Source of the DNA: JAPLJC01 sp052326585
GTDB taxonomy: Bacteria; Desulfobacterota; Desulfobaccia; Desulfobaccales; 0-14-0-80-60-11
Direction: 5' to 3'
Length of the DNA: 64,000 nt
Assembly (NCBI GenBank): GCA_052326585.1
Contig: JBKQLU010000066.1
Span: 1-64,000, forward strand
Each line of letters begins with the position of its first letter. Positions within the stretch are counted from its first letter, which is position 1. A model generated the notes under the pieces. It had not been told where the DNA came from. It made no database searches and saw only the letters and a program-made list of their open reading frames with translations. The position numbers and the translations under genes were made by a program. This document shows, piece after piece, positions 25,382-32,767 of the stretch.

Positions 25382-25918
25382 TTGGCCTGAGGAACCGAGG
25401 CCACAGGCCGGAACCCCGACTAATGGCCAGCCATTAGCGGCACCTGCCGCACCAATCAGCGCGCCCCACTGCCTCCCCGCCCGGGGGACGGCATGGCGAT
25501 CTTGTCAAAGCCCGCGGGCACGTCCCGCAGATCGCTGGTGCGCTTGTCGTTACTTATATCCGAACCCCAAAGACCTTCGCTGAATTCTGAATCATTAACC
25601 CACCCCTCCGGTTAGATCGACTCATTGCCAGAAGATGGCGCTGGCGACCCATTCCTGATTTAGAATAGACCCTCCTCAGTCCTGAGTCTTTAAGGAAGTG
25701 CCCGAAATCCCATGTGCCCCAGGTTCGCTGCCTGCCCCCAGCAGGTTCTCTTGACATGGAGGCCTTGGCACCTATCTTAAAGGTTATCTCTGATGTCTTT
25801 GCCCCAGCCGCCAATGTCGCCATATCTTGCCGGAGCCTGCCGGCGCTGAAGATGGTGAAAATGGCCGGGCAGACCAACCCTTTTACATCCCCTAAGCAAA
25901 GATCAAGGAGACCATCCT
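25382..25918. other. Non-coding region before the stress/redox cluster
   Basis: 537 bases. It holds a perfect 8-bp inverted repeat (CTAATGGC/GCCATTAG, 25420-25437) without a U-run, and the promoter at 25751-25778. Overlapping frames on both strands at about 25554-25962 have no recognisable domain, so I do not call them genes. Confidence 0.4.
25751..25778 (+). promoter_or_regulatory. Predicted promoter of the alpha/beta hydrolase gene
   Basis: TTGACA (25751-25756), a 16-base spacer and TATCTT (25773-25778). The -35 is perfect. It implies an untranslated leader of about 135 bases before the ATG at 25919. Confidence 0.5.
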
Positions 25919-26740
25919 ATGGCCACGATCACGACCAAAGACGGCACGCAGATCTATTATAATGACTGGGGCAGCGGCCAGCCCGTAGTCTTCAGCCATG
26001 GCTGGCCGCTCAGCGCCGATGCCTTTGAAGACCAGATGTTCTTTCTGGCCTCCCGCGGCTACCGCTGCATCGCCCATGACCGCCGCGGCCATGGGCGCTC
26101 GAGCCAGCCCTGGCACGGCAACGACATGGACACCTACGCCGATGACCTGGCGGCGCTCGTCGCCGCGTTGGACTTGAAAAACGCTATTCATGTCGGCCAC
26201 TCCACGGGCGGCGGCGAAGTCGCGCGCTACATCGGCCGCCACGGCACCAAGCGGGTGGCCAAGGCCGTGCTGGTCGGCGCGGTGGCGCCGCTGATGCTGA
26301 AGACGGCCGCCAACCCCGGCGGCCTGCCACTAGAGGTATTCGACCAGATTCGCGCCAGTGTCCTCGCCGACCGTTCGCAGTTCTTCAAGGATCTCACCCT
26401 GCCGTTCTACGGCTATAACAGGCCGGGGGTGAAGGTCTCGGAAGGCGTGCGCGGCTCATTCTGGCACCAGGGAATGACTGCCGGCTTTCCTGCCGCCTAC
26501 TTTTGCATCAAGGCCTTCTCGGAAACGGACCTCACGGAGGATCTCAAGAAGTTCGACGTGCCGACCCTGATCCTGCATGGCGACGACGATCAGATCGTGC
26601 CCATCGGCGCCTCGGCCCTGCTTTCAGCCAAGATAGTCAAGGGCGCCACGCTCAAGGTCTATCCGGGCGCCCCACACGGCATGTGCACGACCCTCAAGGA
26701 GCAGGTCAACCAGGACCTGCTCGCTTTCCTCAAGTCGTAG
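25919..26740 (+). CDS. Alpha/beta hydrolase (non-heme haloperoxidase-like)
   Basis: 273 residues. The nucleophile elbow is HVGHSTGGGEVARY (Ser in G-H-S-T-G, about residue 98). The oxyanion region is FSHGWPLSADAFEDQM, the catalytic acid is in LHGDDDQIVPIG (about 226-237), and the His is in GAPHGMCTTLKEQ. This set fits cofactor-free chloroperoxidase-type esterases/perhydrolases. AAGGAG lies eight bases before the ATG. Followed by a peroxiredoxin and a DsbA-like gene on the same strand, it suggests a peroxide or organic-acid stress function. A decayed copy of its C-terminal coding sequence sits at 27953-28000. The natural substrate is unknown. Confidence 0.88.
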   Translation: MATITTKDGTQIYYNDWGSGQPVVFSHGWPLSADAFEDQMFFLASRGYRCIAHDRRGHGRSSQPWHGNDMDTYADDLAALVAALDLKNAIHVGHSTGGGEVARYIGRHGTKRVAKAVLVGAVAPLMLKTAANPGGLPLEVFDQIRASVLADRSQFFKDLTLPFYGYNRPGVKVSEGVRGSFWHQGMTAGFPAAYFCIKAFSETDLTEDLKKFDVPTLILHGDDDQIVPIGASALLSAKIVKGATLKVYPGAPHGMCTTLKEQVNQDLLAFLKS

Positions 26741-26814
26741 TAAACCGAAAACCGCGATTGTGAGCCGCATCCGCAGGAATCGGATCGATCCTGCATAACA
26801 TTGAGGTGGATCCC

Positions 26815-27306
26815 ATGGCAGCCCTTAAACCCGGAGTTCAGGCCCCTTACTTTTCCCTTTCAGCCACCCCTGATCAAAAAGTATCCCTCTCCGACTTTCG
26901 CGGCCAGCCCGTCGTCTTGGTCTTCTATCCGGCCGATTGGAGCCCCGTTTGCAGTGACCAGTTGGCGCTCTATAACGAATTGCAGCCCGAATTCTCCCAA
27001 TTTGAAGCGCGAATCATCGGCATCTCAGTCGACGGCGTCTGGAGCCATCTCGCCTTCAGCAAAGACCGCAAATTGCACATTCCGCTCCTGGCCGATTTCG
27101 AGCCCAAAGGCGCAGTGGCCCGTCAATACGGCGTCTACCGGGAAAAAGACGGCGAGGCGGATCGGGCGCTGTTTGTCATCGATGCCGGGGGCGTCATTCG
27201 CTGGAGTTACGTCTCACCGGTGGGCATCAATCCTGGCGCCGACGGCATTTTTAAAGCTCTTGAATCTATGGCCAAAGGCAAAAAAAGAGTCAGCGCCGGA
27301 AAGTAG
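26815..27306 (+). CDS. Peroxiredoxin (AhpC/TSA family)
   Basis: 163 residues from the ATG at 26815; GAGGTG lies eight bases upstream, which favours it over an in-frame GTG at 26806. The thioredoxin fold includes the peroxidatic site VLVFYPADWSPVCSDQLALY, where the Cys (about residue 47) sits in P-x3-(T/S)-x2-C form as PADWSPVC. The conserved Arg-bearing C-terminal region follows. No second conserved Cys in the usual resolving position is evident. It would reduce H2O2 and organic peroxides with a thiol partner. It is located between the alpha/beta hydrolase and the DsbA-like gene; the latter could be its redox partner. Confidence 0.88.
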   Translation: MAALKPGVQAPYFSLSATPDQKVSLSDFRGQPVVLVFYPADWSPVCSDQLALYNELQPEFSQFEARIIGISVDGVWSHLAFSKDRKLHIPLLADFEPKGAVARQYGVYREKDGEADRALFVIDAGGVIRWSYVSPVGINPGADGIFKALESMAKGKKRVSAGK

Positions 27307-27331
27307 TTTGATGTCCACGCCAGGAGGTATC

Positions 27332-27874
27332 ATGGACAGATCCGCCACGCTCACCCAGCCGGTTTCGGTTCATGACCACGCTGCAGGACCCGCCGCCGCA
27401 CCTGTGACCTTAGTGGAATACGGCGACTATCAATGCCCTTACTGCGGCGCCGCCTATCCCGTCGTGAAGCGCCTGCAGAAGGCGTTGGGGAAGAAGCTGC
27501 GATTTGTCTTCAGGAATTTCCCTCTGACCCAGGCGCACCCCTATGCCCTGATCGCGGCCGAAGCCGCGGAAGCCGCGGCGCTCCAGGGTAAGTTTTGGGA
27601 AATGCACGATCTGCTTTTTGAACGGCAGGCCTTGCTCAAGCCGGACATCATTCCCGTGTGGGCCAAAGGGATTGGGGTGGATCTCGAAAAATTCGGGAAC
27701 GATATCCAGCAAGGGGTTATGGAAAAGCGTATTCAGGAAGACCGCCAGAGCGGCATCCGCAGCGGCGTTAACGGCACGCCGACCTTTTTTATCAACGGCA
27801 GGCGCTACGACGGCCCGCCGGGTTATGATTCGCTGCTGGCAGCCTTGGAGTCTTTGGCGCGGCGCTCCGTCTAA
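27332..27874 (+). CDS. DsbA-family thioredoxin-fold oxidoreductase
   Basis: 180 residues from the ATG at 27332, with AGGAGG five bases upstream. A larger open frame exists 5' of it but overlaps the peroxiredoxin. The active site is EYGDYQCPYCGAAYPVVKRL (CPYC near residue 37), and the cis-Pro loop is SGVNGTPTFFINGRRYDG. There is no signal peptide, so it is probably cytoplasmic, like the FrnE/DsbA-related thioredoxin_4 family. It lies 25 bases after the peroxiredoxin, so a joint role in thiol-peroxide chemistry is likely. Confidence 0.88.
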   Translation: MDRSATLTQPVSVHDHAAGPAAAPVTLVEYGDYQCPYCGAAYPVVKRLQKALGKKLRFVFRNFPLTQAHPYALIAAEAAEAAALQGKFWEMHDLLFERQALLKPDIIPVWAKGIGVDLEKFGNDIQQGVMEKRIQEDRQSGIRSGVNGTPTFFINGRRYDGPPGYDSLLAALESLARRSV

Positions 27875-27952
27875 ATGCCTCGGCAGCCAAAGGAGAATCG
27901 AGATATAGGAAAGTAGCGATACGAAGAGCCGGACAGCCCGGTTGCGTCACAA

Positions 27953-28000
27953 ATAATCAAGGGCGCCGGTCTAAAAGCCTATCCGGGCGCCCGCGGGTCT
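27953..28000 (+). pseudogene. Remnant of an alpha/beta hydrolase gene (C-terminal fragment)
   Basis: In one frame this stretch reads IIKGAGLKAYPGARGS, matching KIVKGATLKVYPGAPHGM near the end of the hydrolase at 25919-26740, and most bases agree between the two stretches. No start codon, elbow motif or stop context remains. It is best read as the scar of a second, deleted hydrolase copy that once followed the DsbA-like gene. Confidence 0.7.
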
Positions 28001-28062
28001 GGGTTCACCCATAACTCTTTCCGGATCGATCCGGGGAAAATTTCAGAAAAGGGAGATTTCCA

Positions 28063-29064
28063 ATGATAAAGGGATATGCCGCAACCGAACCCAAGGGAAA
28101 GCTGCAGCCGTTCGAATTTGATCCCGGTCCCCTGGGAGATACCGAGGTTGAGATCAAAGTCGAGTCTTGCGGGTTATGCCACAGTGATCTCAGTATGGTG
28201 GATAACGAGTGGGGAACGAGCCAATATCCTTTGGTTCCCGGACATGAGGTTATCGGCACCGTCGCGGCCCTGGGACCGCACGCCCAGGGGTTAACGGTGG
28301 GGCAACGGGTCGGTTTGGGGTGGTTTGCCAGCTCCTGCCTGACCTGCGAATGGTGTAAATCCGGAAATCATCACCTCTGCGCCTCCGCGGTGGGGACCAT
28401 AGTCGGCCACCACGGGGGCTTTGCCGAGCGGGTCCGGGCCAGCGCGGCCTGGGTCATTCCTCTGCCCGAGGCGCTCTCCCCCCAAACCGCCGGTCCCCTC
28501 ATGTGCGGCGGCATAACCGTGTTCAACCCCCTGCTGCTGCGGCAGGTGAAGCCCACGGCCCGGGTGGGAGTAGTCGGCATTGGGGGGCTTGGCCATATGG
28601 CCTTGAAATTTGCCCATGCCTGGGGCTGCGAGGTGACGGCCTTCTCCGGCAGCCCGGACAAGGAGGCCGAGGCCAAGGGGTTCGGGGCCGACCACTTCAT
28701 CAACTCCCGTGACCCCGAGGCTATAAAAAAGGCGGCCAGCTCTTTCGATTTTATCCTGTCTACCGTGAATGCTTCTTTGGATTGGCAGGCCTATATTGAA
28801 GCCTTGCGTCCCATGGGCTGTCTGCACCTGGTGGGGGTGGTGCCTCAACCGATTGGGGTGCCGCTTTTTCCCCTGTTGGCCGGCCAAAAATCCCTCTCCG
28901 CCAGTCCGACCGGCAGTCCGACGGCCATTGCGACCATGCTCGACTTTGCGGCCCGGCACCAGATTGAACCTACCGTGGAGAACTATCGATTCAGCGAAAT
29001 TAATGCTGCCCTGGAGAGACTACGGCATGGCCAACCGCGGTACCGGATAGTCTTACAACCCTGA
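28063..29064 (+). CDS. Zinc-dependent alcohol dehydrogenase (YahK/CAD-like)
   Basis: 333-residue medium-chain dehydrogenase. Catalytic zinc ligands are Cys in SCGLCHSDLS (about residue 38), His-Glu in VPGHEVIG (about 59-60) and Cys in PLMCGGITVF. The structural zinc lobe is CLTCEWCKSGNHHLC. The Rossmann motif is VGVVGIGGLGHMALKFA. These features fit NADP-dependent aldehyde reductases of the YahK/cinnamyl-alcohol group. GGGAG lies upstream of the ATG. It follows the hydrolase remnant by 62 bases and converges on the universal stress gene. It probably detoxifies aldehydes; the substrate is unproven. Confidence 0.9.
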   Translation: MIKGYAATEPKGKLQPFEFDPGPLGDTEVEIKVESCGLCHSDLSMVDNEWGTSQYPLVPGHEVIGTVAALGPHAQGLTVGQRVGLGWFASSCLTCEWCKSGNHHLCASAVGTIVGHHGGFAERVRASAAWVIPLPEALSPQTAGPLMCGGITVFNPLLLRQVKPTARVGVVGIGGLGHMALKFAHAWGCEVTAFSGSPDKEAEAKGFGADHFINSRDPEAIKKAASSFDFILSTVNASLDWQAYIEALRPMGCLHLVGVVPQPIGVPLFPLLAGQKSLSASPTGSPTAIATMLDFAARHQIEPTVENYRFSEINAALERLRHGQPRYRIVLQP

Positions 29065-29097
29065 AATTGAGGCCCGGGGAGTCCTGTCCGGTCCGGT

Positions 29098-29568
29098 CTA
29101 TGTGGCGGGGTTTTCCGCCTCGGCTGGCGCCACGATGGTCAAGACCGGACAGGTGGACTGGCGCACCACTTTTTCGGACACGGACCCGAAGACCAGCCGC
29201 TGCCAGCCTGCCAGCCCGTGGGAGGCAATGACGATGAGGTCCACGTGCTCCTGATGGGCGATCCGCAGGATTTCCGTCGCTGCTTCTCCGGTGGCCACCA
29301 CGGTCCGGGTCCCCACTTTATGATGGGAGACCAGCTCCTTGAGCATTTGCTCGGCCTTGAGCGCCAGTTCTTGCTGGAACAGGGGCACATCAAAATTGAA
29401 GTCCGCTTCCGGGTCGGGGAATGAATGGGGGACCGGCAGCGGCGGAATGACATGGGCCACGATTAGATCCGCCTCAAAATGCCGGGCCAGTTCCTCGCCG
29501 CGCTTCAGGGCGATGAAAGCCGGCTCGCTGAAATCGGTGGGGCACAAAATTCTTTTAAAAGGCAACAT
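29098..29568 (-). CDS. Universal stress protein (UspA family)
   Basis: 156 residues. The N-terminus RILCPTDFSEPAFIALKRG is the usual Usp start, and the ATP-binding motif G-x2-G-x6-G-S appears as SHGLAGWQRLVFGSVSEKVV (about residues 115-135), then CPVLTI. It should therefore be an ATP-binding UspA-type protein. It is transcribed alone, convergent with the alcohol dehydrogenase, and closes the stress/redox patch. Regulation is not evident from the 200-base upstream gap, which is AT-rich next to the start. Confidence 0.92.
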   Translation of the reverse strand: MLPFKRILCPTDFSEPAFIALKRGEELARHFEADLIVAHVIPPLPVPHSFPDPEADFNFDVPLFQQELALKAEQMLKELVSHHKVGTRTVVATGEAATEILRIAHQEHVDLIVIASHGLAGWQRLVFGSVSEKVVRQSTCPVLTIVAPAEAENPAT

Positions 29569-29764
29569 TAACCGTGCATCTCCCTTAGTTTATTTTCCCG
29601 TTTTTTAATCTAACCACCAACTCAGGGAGTTGCAAGCGCGCTGCCCGATAATCATGCCGCCAAACCGGAAGCCTCTGCAAAGGGAGGGCAGCGCGAATTT
29701 CACCCGGGTTTATAAACCCCAAACCGCAGCATTCCTCGGTTTATTAAGTCCGGCAACCCGAACT

Positions 29765-29782
29765 CGCAGGCTAAAGCCTGCG
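29765..29782. repeat. REP-like hairpin overlapping a gene end
   Basis: Perfect 7-bp stem CGCAGGC/GCCTGCG with loop TAAA. It overlaps the last codons and stop of the glycosyltransferase at 29771. Short palindromes of this type (GCAGGCT-AAGCCTGC) are often dispersed in multiple copies in bacterial genomes; only one copy of this sequence is seen in the window. Confidence 0.5.
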
Positions 29783-30907
29783 GCTACCCCTTAATTCTTC
29801 GTAAATCTCATTGATCTCCCGGCCCAGGCGCTCCAGGGAATAATGGGCTGCCACCTCGACGCGGGCTTGCTCCCCCAGCCGCCTGGCGAAATCCGGGTCC
29901 GCCAGCAGGCGCTCCAGGGCTCGGGCCAGGGCCTCGGGGTCCCGAGGCGGAATCAGCAGGCCGTTGGCTGCATCGGTCACCACTTCCGGGAGGCTGCCCA
30001 CCGCGGTGGCGATCACCGGCAGGCCCGCGGCCATGGCCTCCAGCAGGGCCAGCGACACCCCTTCGCTGTGGCTGGGCAGCACCAGGATATCCAGGGCGGC
30101 CAGCAGGTCCGGGATATCCCGGCGCTGGCCGAGGAAGTCAACCAACTCCTCCAGGCCCAGCTGCGCCGCCATTTGCCGCAGTTCCGCCTCCCGCCGGCCG
30201 CCGCCGATGATCAGGGCCTTCAGGGGATAGCGTTCTTTTAAACCGGCCAGGGCGGCGAACAATTCGAGATGGCCCTTGCCCCAATGGTCCAGCCGGGCCA
30301 CCAGACCCACTACCCGGGCTACCGCGCCGATCCCCAATTCCCGGCGCACCTCGGCCCGGGGCCGGTGGGCCTGAATACGCGCCAGGTCGATGCCGTTGGC
30401 CACCACCCTTACCTTCGCCGGGTCTAGGGCGCATTGCTCAATCAGGTAGTTCCGCACTCCCTGGGAAACCGCCAGGCTCAGGGTGGTGCGCCTTCCCAAG
30501 AGGCGGCAAATCAGCCGGCGTTTGCGGCTGAAGCGGGTGAAGCCGTGCCAGTGGTCGACAATCAGGGGCACCCCCATCAGGGCCGCAGCCAGACGGGCGT
30601 AATTGCCCGGCACGTAGCTGTTGGTGTGGAGGACTTGGATGCGATAGCGCCGCAACACCCGGCACAGGGTCAGGAAAAAACGGAGCCAGACCCAGCCGTT
30701 GAGCCCGGGCAGATTAAAATTGATGGGGGTGAGCTGCGGCGGCAGGAGGTTTTCCCGGTCGGCAGTGAGCAACCCGGCAAAGACCTGGAAGCGCTCCGGG
30801 TTCAGCCGGGCCGCGGCCGCAAGCAGCACCATCTCGGCCCCCGCGGTCGGCTCCGGCTTGATGATGAAGAGGACGTTGATCTTACCCGGGGGCCTCTTCC
30901 TATCCAT
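29771..30907 (-). CDS. Glycosyltransferase family 4
   Basis: 378 residues from the ATG at 30907 (MDRKRPPGKINVLFIIKPEP); a TTG 30 bases upstream is possible but lies in a GC palindrome. A GT-B enzyme: N-terminal TAGAEMVLLAAAARLNP, C-terminal AVARVVGLVARLDHWGKGHLELF and the EX7E-type block VLPSHSEGVSLALLEAMAAGLPVIATAVGSLPEVV. It retains the donor-binding GLLIPPRDPEALARAL. It follows the SGNH hydrolase gene on the same strand by about 60 bases. The pair looks like a small exopolysaccharide or O-antigen modification module. Confidence 0.88.
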   Translation of the reverse strand: MDRKRPPGKINVLFIIKPEPTAGAEMVLLAAAARLNPERFQVFAGLLTADRENLLPPQLTPINFNLPGLNGWVWLRFFLTLCRVLRRYRIQVLHTNSYVPGNYARLAAALMGVPLIVDHWHGFTRFSRKRRLICRLLGRRTTLSLAVSQGVRNYLIEQCALDPAKVRVVANGIDLARIQAHRPRAEVRRELGIGAVARVVGLVARLDHWGKGHLELFAALAGLKERYPLKALIIGGGRREAELRQMAAQLGLEELVDFLGQRRDIPDLLAALDILVLPSHSEGVSLALLEAMAAGLPVIATAVGSLPEVVTDAANGLLIPPRDPEALARALERLLADPDFARRLGEQARVEVAAHYSLERLGREINEIYEELRGSRRL

Positions 30908-30967
30908 ATTTACGACTCTGGGGGTCTGACCCCCCAAAAAACCATATTGGCTTGGCCAGTCGTCCGC

Positions 30968-32164
30968 TCATTGCTTCGACTGCGCCAGCGGCAGCAACTG
31001 CTCGCTGATGATTTGCGCCGCCAGGCGCGAACCGGCGGTGTTTAAGTGCACCACGTCGTACATGTATTTCGCCTCCTGGGGAATGGCGCGGGCCAGATCG
31101 ATGACCAGGACCCCATTGCGGCGGCCCACCTGGACGGTGGCCTCATTAAACTTATCGTAGATCTCCTTGAACTCCTGGGTGGAGATCTTGGAGTCGGATT
31201 CGAAGCCTCGCATGGCCTGGCGGATCTTCTCATCCGGGTCGGACTTGTAACGGTTGAACTGGGTCATCAACACCGGCGTGATGCGGCGCGCCCGGCAAAT
31301 ATTGATAAAGGTCTGCAGGTTCATCTGGAACTCATCCAGTATCCGGGCCGCATCGAAGGTTATCTTCCGGCCCCGGACCTTGGCGAATTCATCCTCCGGG
31401 TCCCCGGCCTTCTTTCCCAACAGCATCCCCACTTTTTTGCTGAGGCTGCGGAAAGCCAGGTGCAGGTTGGGGATGTAGGTGTCCCGGGCCAGGGTGGCGA
31501 TCGCCTTCATTCCGGTCAAATTGTTATAGAGCTTATAATCGATGATGGGGGCCCGGGTGGGATTGTTGCTCCAATAGGTCCGGTCGTAGATCAGGGACAC
31601 CAGGTCATTGATATTGTGCATCATCACCACCACGTCGGGCTTCAGGGGGATGAGCTTGTTCAGCAGGATATCCAGGGAATGGAGGGAATTGTTGCCGCCC
31701 ACCCCGGAGTTGTATGAGGTCACCTTTTTGCCGGTCGCCTTCTCCAGGAGGTTCCCCACCAGATAGGGGTAGCGCTCCTCTTCCTCGACGTAGAGGCAGG
31801 CCACGGTGGAGCCGCCCAGGAAGACCAGGGTGAGGTCAGGGTCGGGGTAGCGGTTCTCAGGCAGGATGAAGCCGTTGGCGTCGGTGCGGACCCGGTAGCC
31901 CTTCTTTACCAGGCTGTCGGATTCCCGCACGGACTTGTCCGTCGGCAGGTCCACCACGTCCATGGAGGGCTGGAACTCCCGGAGGTTGATGTAGCGCCGT
32001 TCGGTGAACAGCACCAGTTTTTGGCTATGGTTGCGGTAGGCTAGGACCTTTTCGGCGGCCCAGGTGGCGGCCACCAGAAAGGTCAAGAAGATCAGGACCA
32101 GGGTCTTCTTGGGATTTGCTTCAAACCAATTTTTCCGGTCCTGCTGCGGTGCTGCGTCTGCCAT
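30968..32164 (-). CDS. Membrane-anchored SGNH/GDSL hydrolase
   Basis: 398 residues. One membrane helix (TLVLIFLTFLVAATWAAEKVLA, about residues 19-40) anchors an extracytoplasmic domain. The SGNH blocks are visible: Ser in VFLGGSTVACLYVEE (about 114-128), Gly in NSGVGGNNSLHS, Asn in MMHNINDL, and the Asp-x2-His pair as YDVVHLNTAGSRLAA near residue 370. Such enzymes often add or remove acetyl groups from surface polysaccharides. It is transcribed with the adjacent GT4 gene. Substrate unknown. Confidence 0.82.
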   Translation of the reverse strand: MADAAPQQDRKNWFEANPKKTLVLIFLTFLVAATWAAEKVLAYRNHSQKLVLFTERRYINLREFQPSMDVVDLPTDKSVRESDSLVKKGYRVRTDANGFILPENRYPDPDLTLVFLGGSTVACLYVEEEERYPYLVGNLLEKATGKKVTSYNSGVGGNNSLHSLDILLNKLIPLKPDVVVMMHNINDLVSLIYDRTYWSNNPTRAPIIDYKLYNNLTGMKAIATLARDTYIPNLHLAFRSLSKKVGMLLGKKAGDPEDEFAKVRGRKITFDAARILDEFQMNLQTFINICRARRITPVLMTQFNRYKSDPDEKIRQAMRGFESDSKISTQEFKEIYDKFNEATVQVGRRNGVLVIDLARAIPQEAKYMYDVVHLNTAGSRLAAQIISEQLLPLAQSKQ

Positions 32165-32317
32165 ATCTGTTCTCGTTGGCTGGCCTTCCCGCCATCCGGG
32201 CGCGTCATCGGCCCTTAGCGGCCCTTTTCAAGTGATTATACCAAATTCCGCCCCCTAAATAAGTTCAAAGTTCCGTGATTATCCCCTTGACACATTGTCT
32301 TGATGGAATAAACGCCC

Positions 32318-32382
32318 AAAGTTCAAGGTTAAAGATTCAGGTTCTTTCGGCGCAACCTTTTTAACTTTGAACCTTGAACTTC
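32318..32382. repeat. Imperfect inverted repeat of AAGTTCAAGG-type words
   Basis: The left arm AAGTTCAAGGTTAAAG (from about 32319) pairs with the right arm CTTTGAACCTTGAACTT (32365-32381) around a 30-base centre that itself contains GGTT/AACC. Similar words occur at about 32266 and in the leader at 10397-10430. It could be a cruciform or RNA hairpin, or part of a dispersed repeat family. Confidence 0.55.
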
Positions 32383-32575
32383 TTTCCGATCCGCCAGACG
32401 CTGCGGCTGGGGTGAATCACCCCTCGTTTGATACCGATTCCCCCAGGCCGAGGCAGATGGAGCCCGGCCTTTTTCAGGAGAGCGCCCGGGCAGACGGTGA
32501 ATTTGGATGAAGAATCATTAGGGATATAAGCATGATAACTTTTAAGTAGTGAAATGTCGCGCTGATCGCCTCATT

Positions 32576-32590
32576 TGGCACAAAATTAGC
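32576..32590 (+). promoter_or_regulatory. Candidate sigma54-type (-24/-12) promoter
   Basis: TGGCAC (32576-32581) followed after five bases by TAGC (32587-32590): GG and GC are exactly ten bases apart, with one mismatch to the TGGCAC-N5-TTGC consensus. It would start transcription about 165 bases upstream of the first CoA-transferase. No better sigma70 site is visible nearby. Confidence 0.4.
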
Positions 32591-32767
32591 TTAAGATGCG
32601 GTTGGACTAATCTGCGGGAATCCCCGCGCCCTGGCTCCTTTGCGAGCCGCAAAAAAAGATGGAAGGGGGTGCTGTCACTATTAGGGAGAAGCACATGACC
32701 AACTGAGATGATGCAATTTTTTTTATTAGGTAATCTTGACTCACCTGTTGAGGAAGGAGGAATTTGA

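Larger units (their letters stand above)
32165..32767. other. Long divergent intergenic region upstream of the CoA-transferase operon
   Basis: 603 bases without a supportable gene. It contains a long imperfect inverted repeat (32318-32382), a candidate sigma54-type promoter (32576-32590) and a GGCTC/GAGCC hairpin (about 32632-32648). The ribosome-binding site AAGGAGG for the first CoA-transferase lies at its end. Confidence 0.5.

Noticed and set aside
25554..25962. Overlapping 107- and 82-residue frames before the alpha/beta hydrolase
   Set aside because: No known domain, no ribosome-binding site, and they cover the probable promoter and leader of the hydrolase.
26801..27331. N-terminal extension of the DsbA-like frame (357-residue reading)
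   Set aside because: It runs through the peroxiredoxin gene in another frame; AGGAGG and the family N-terminus place the true start at 27332.
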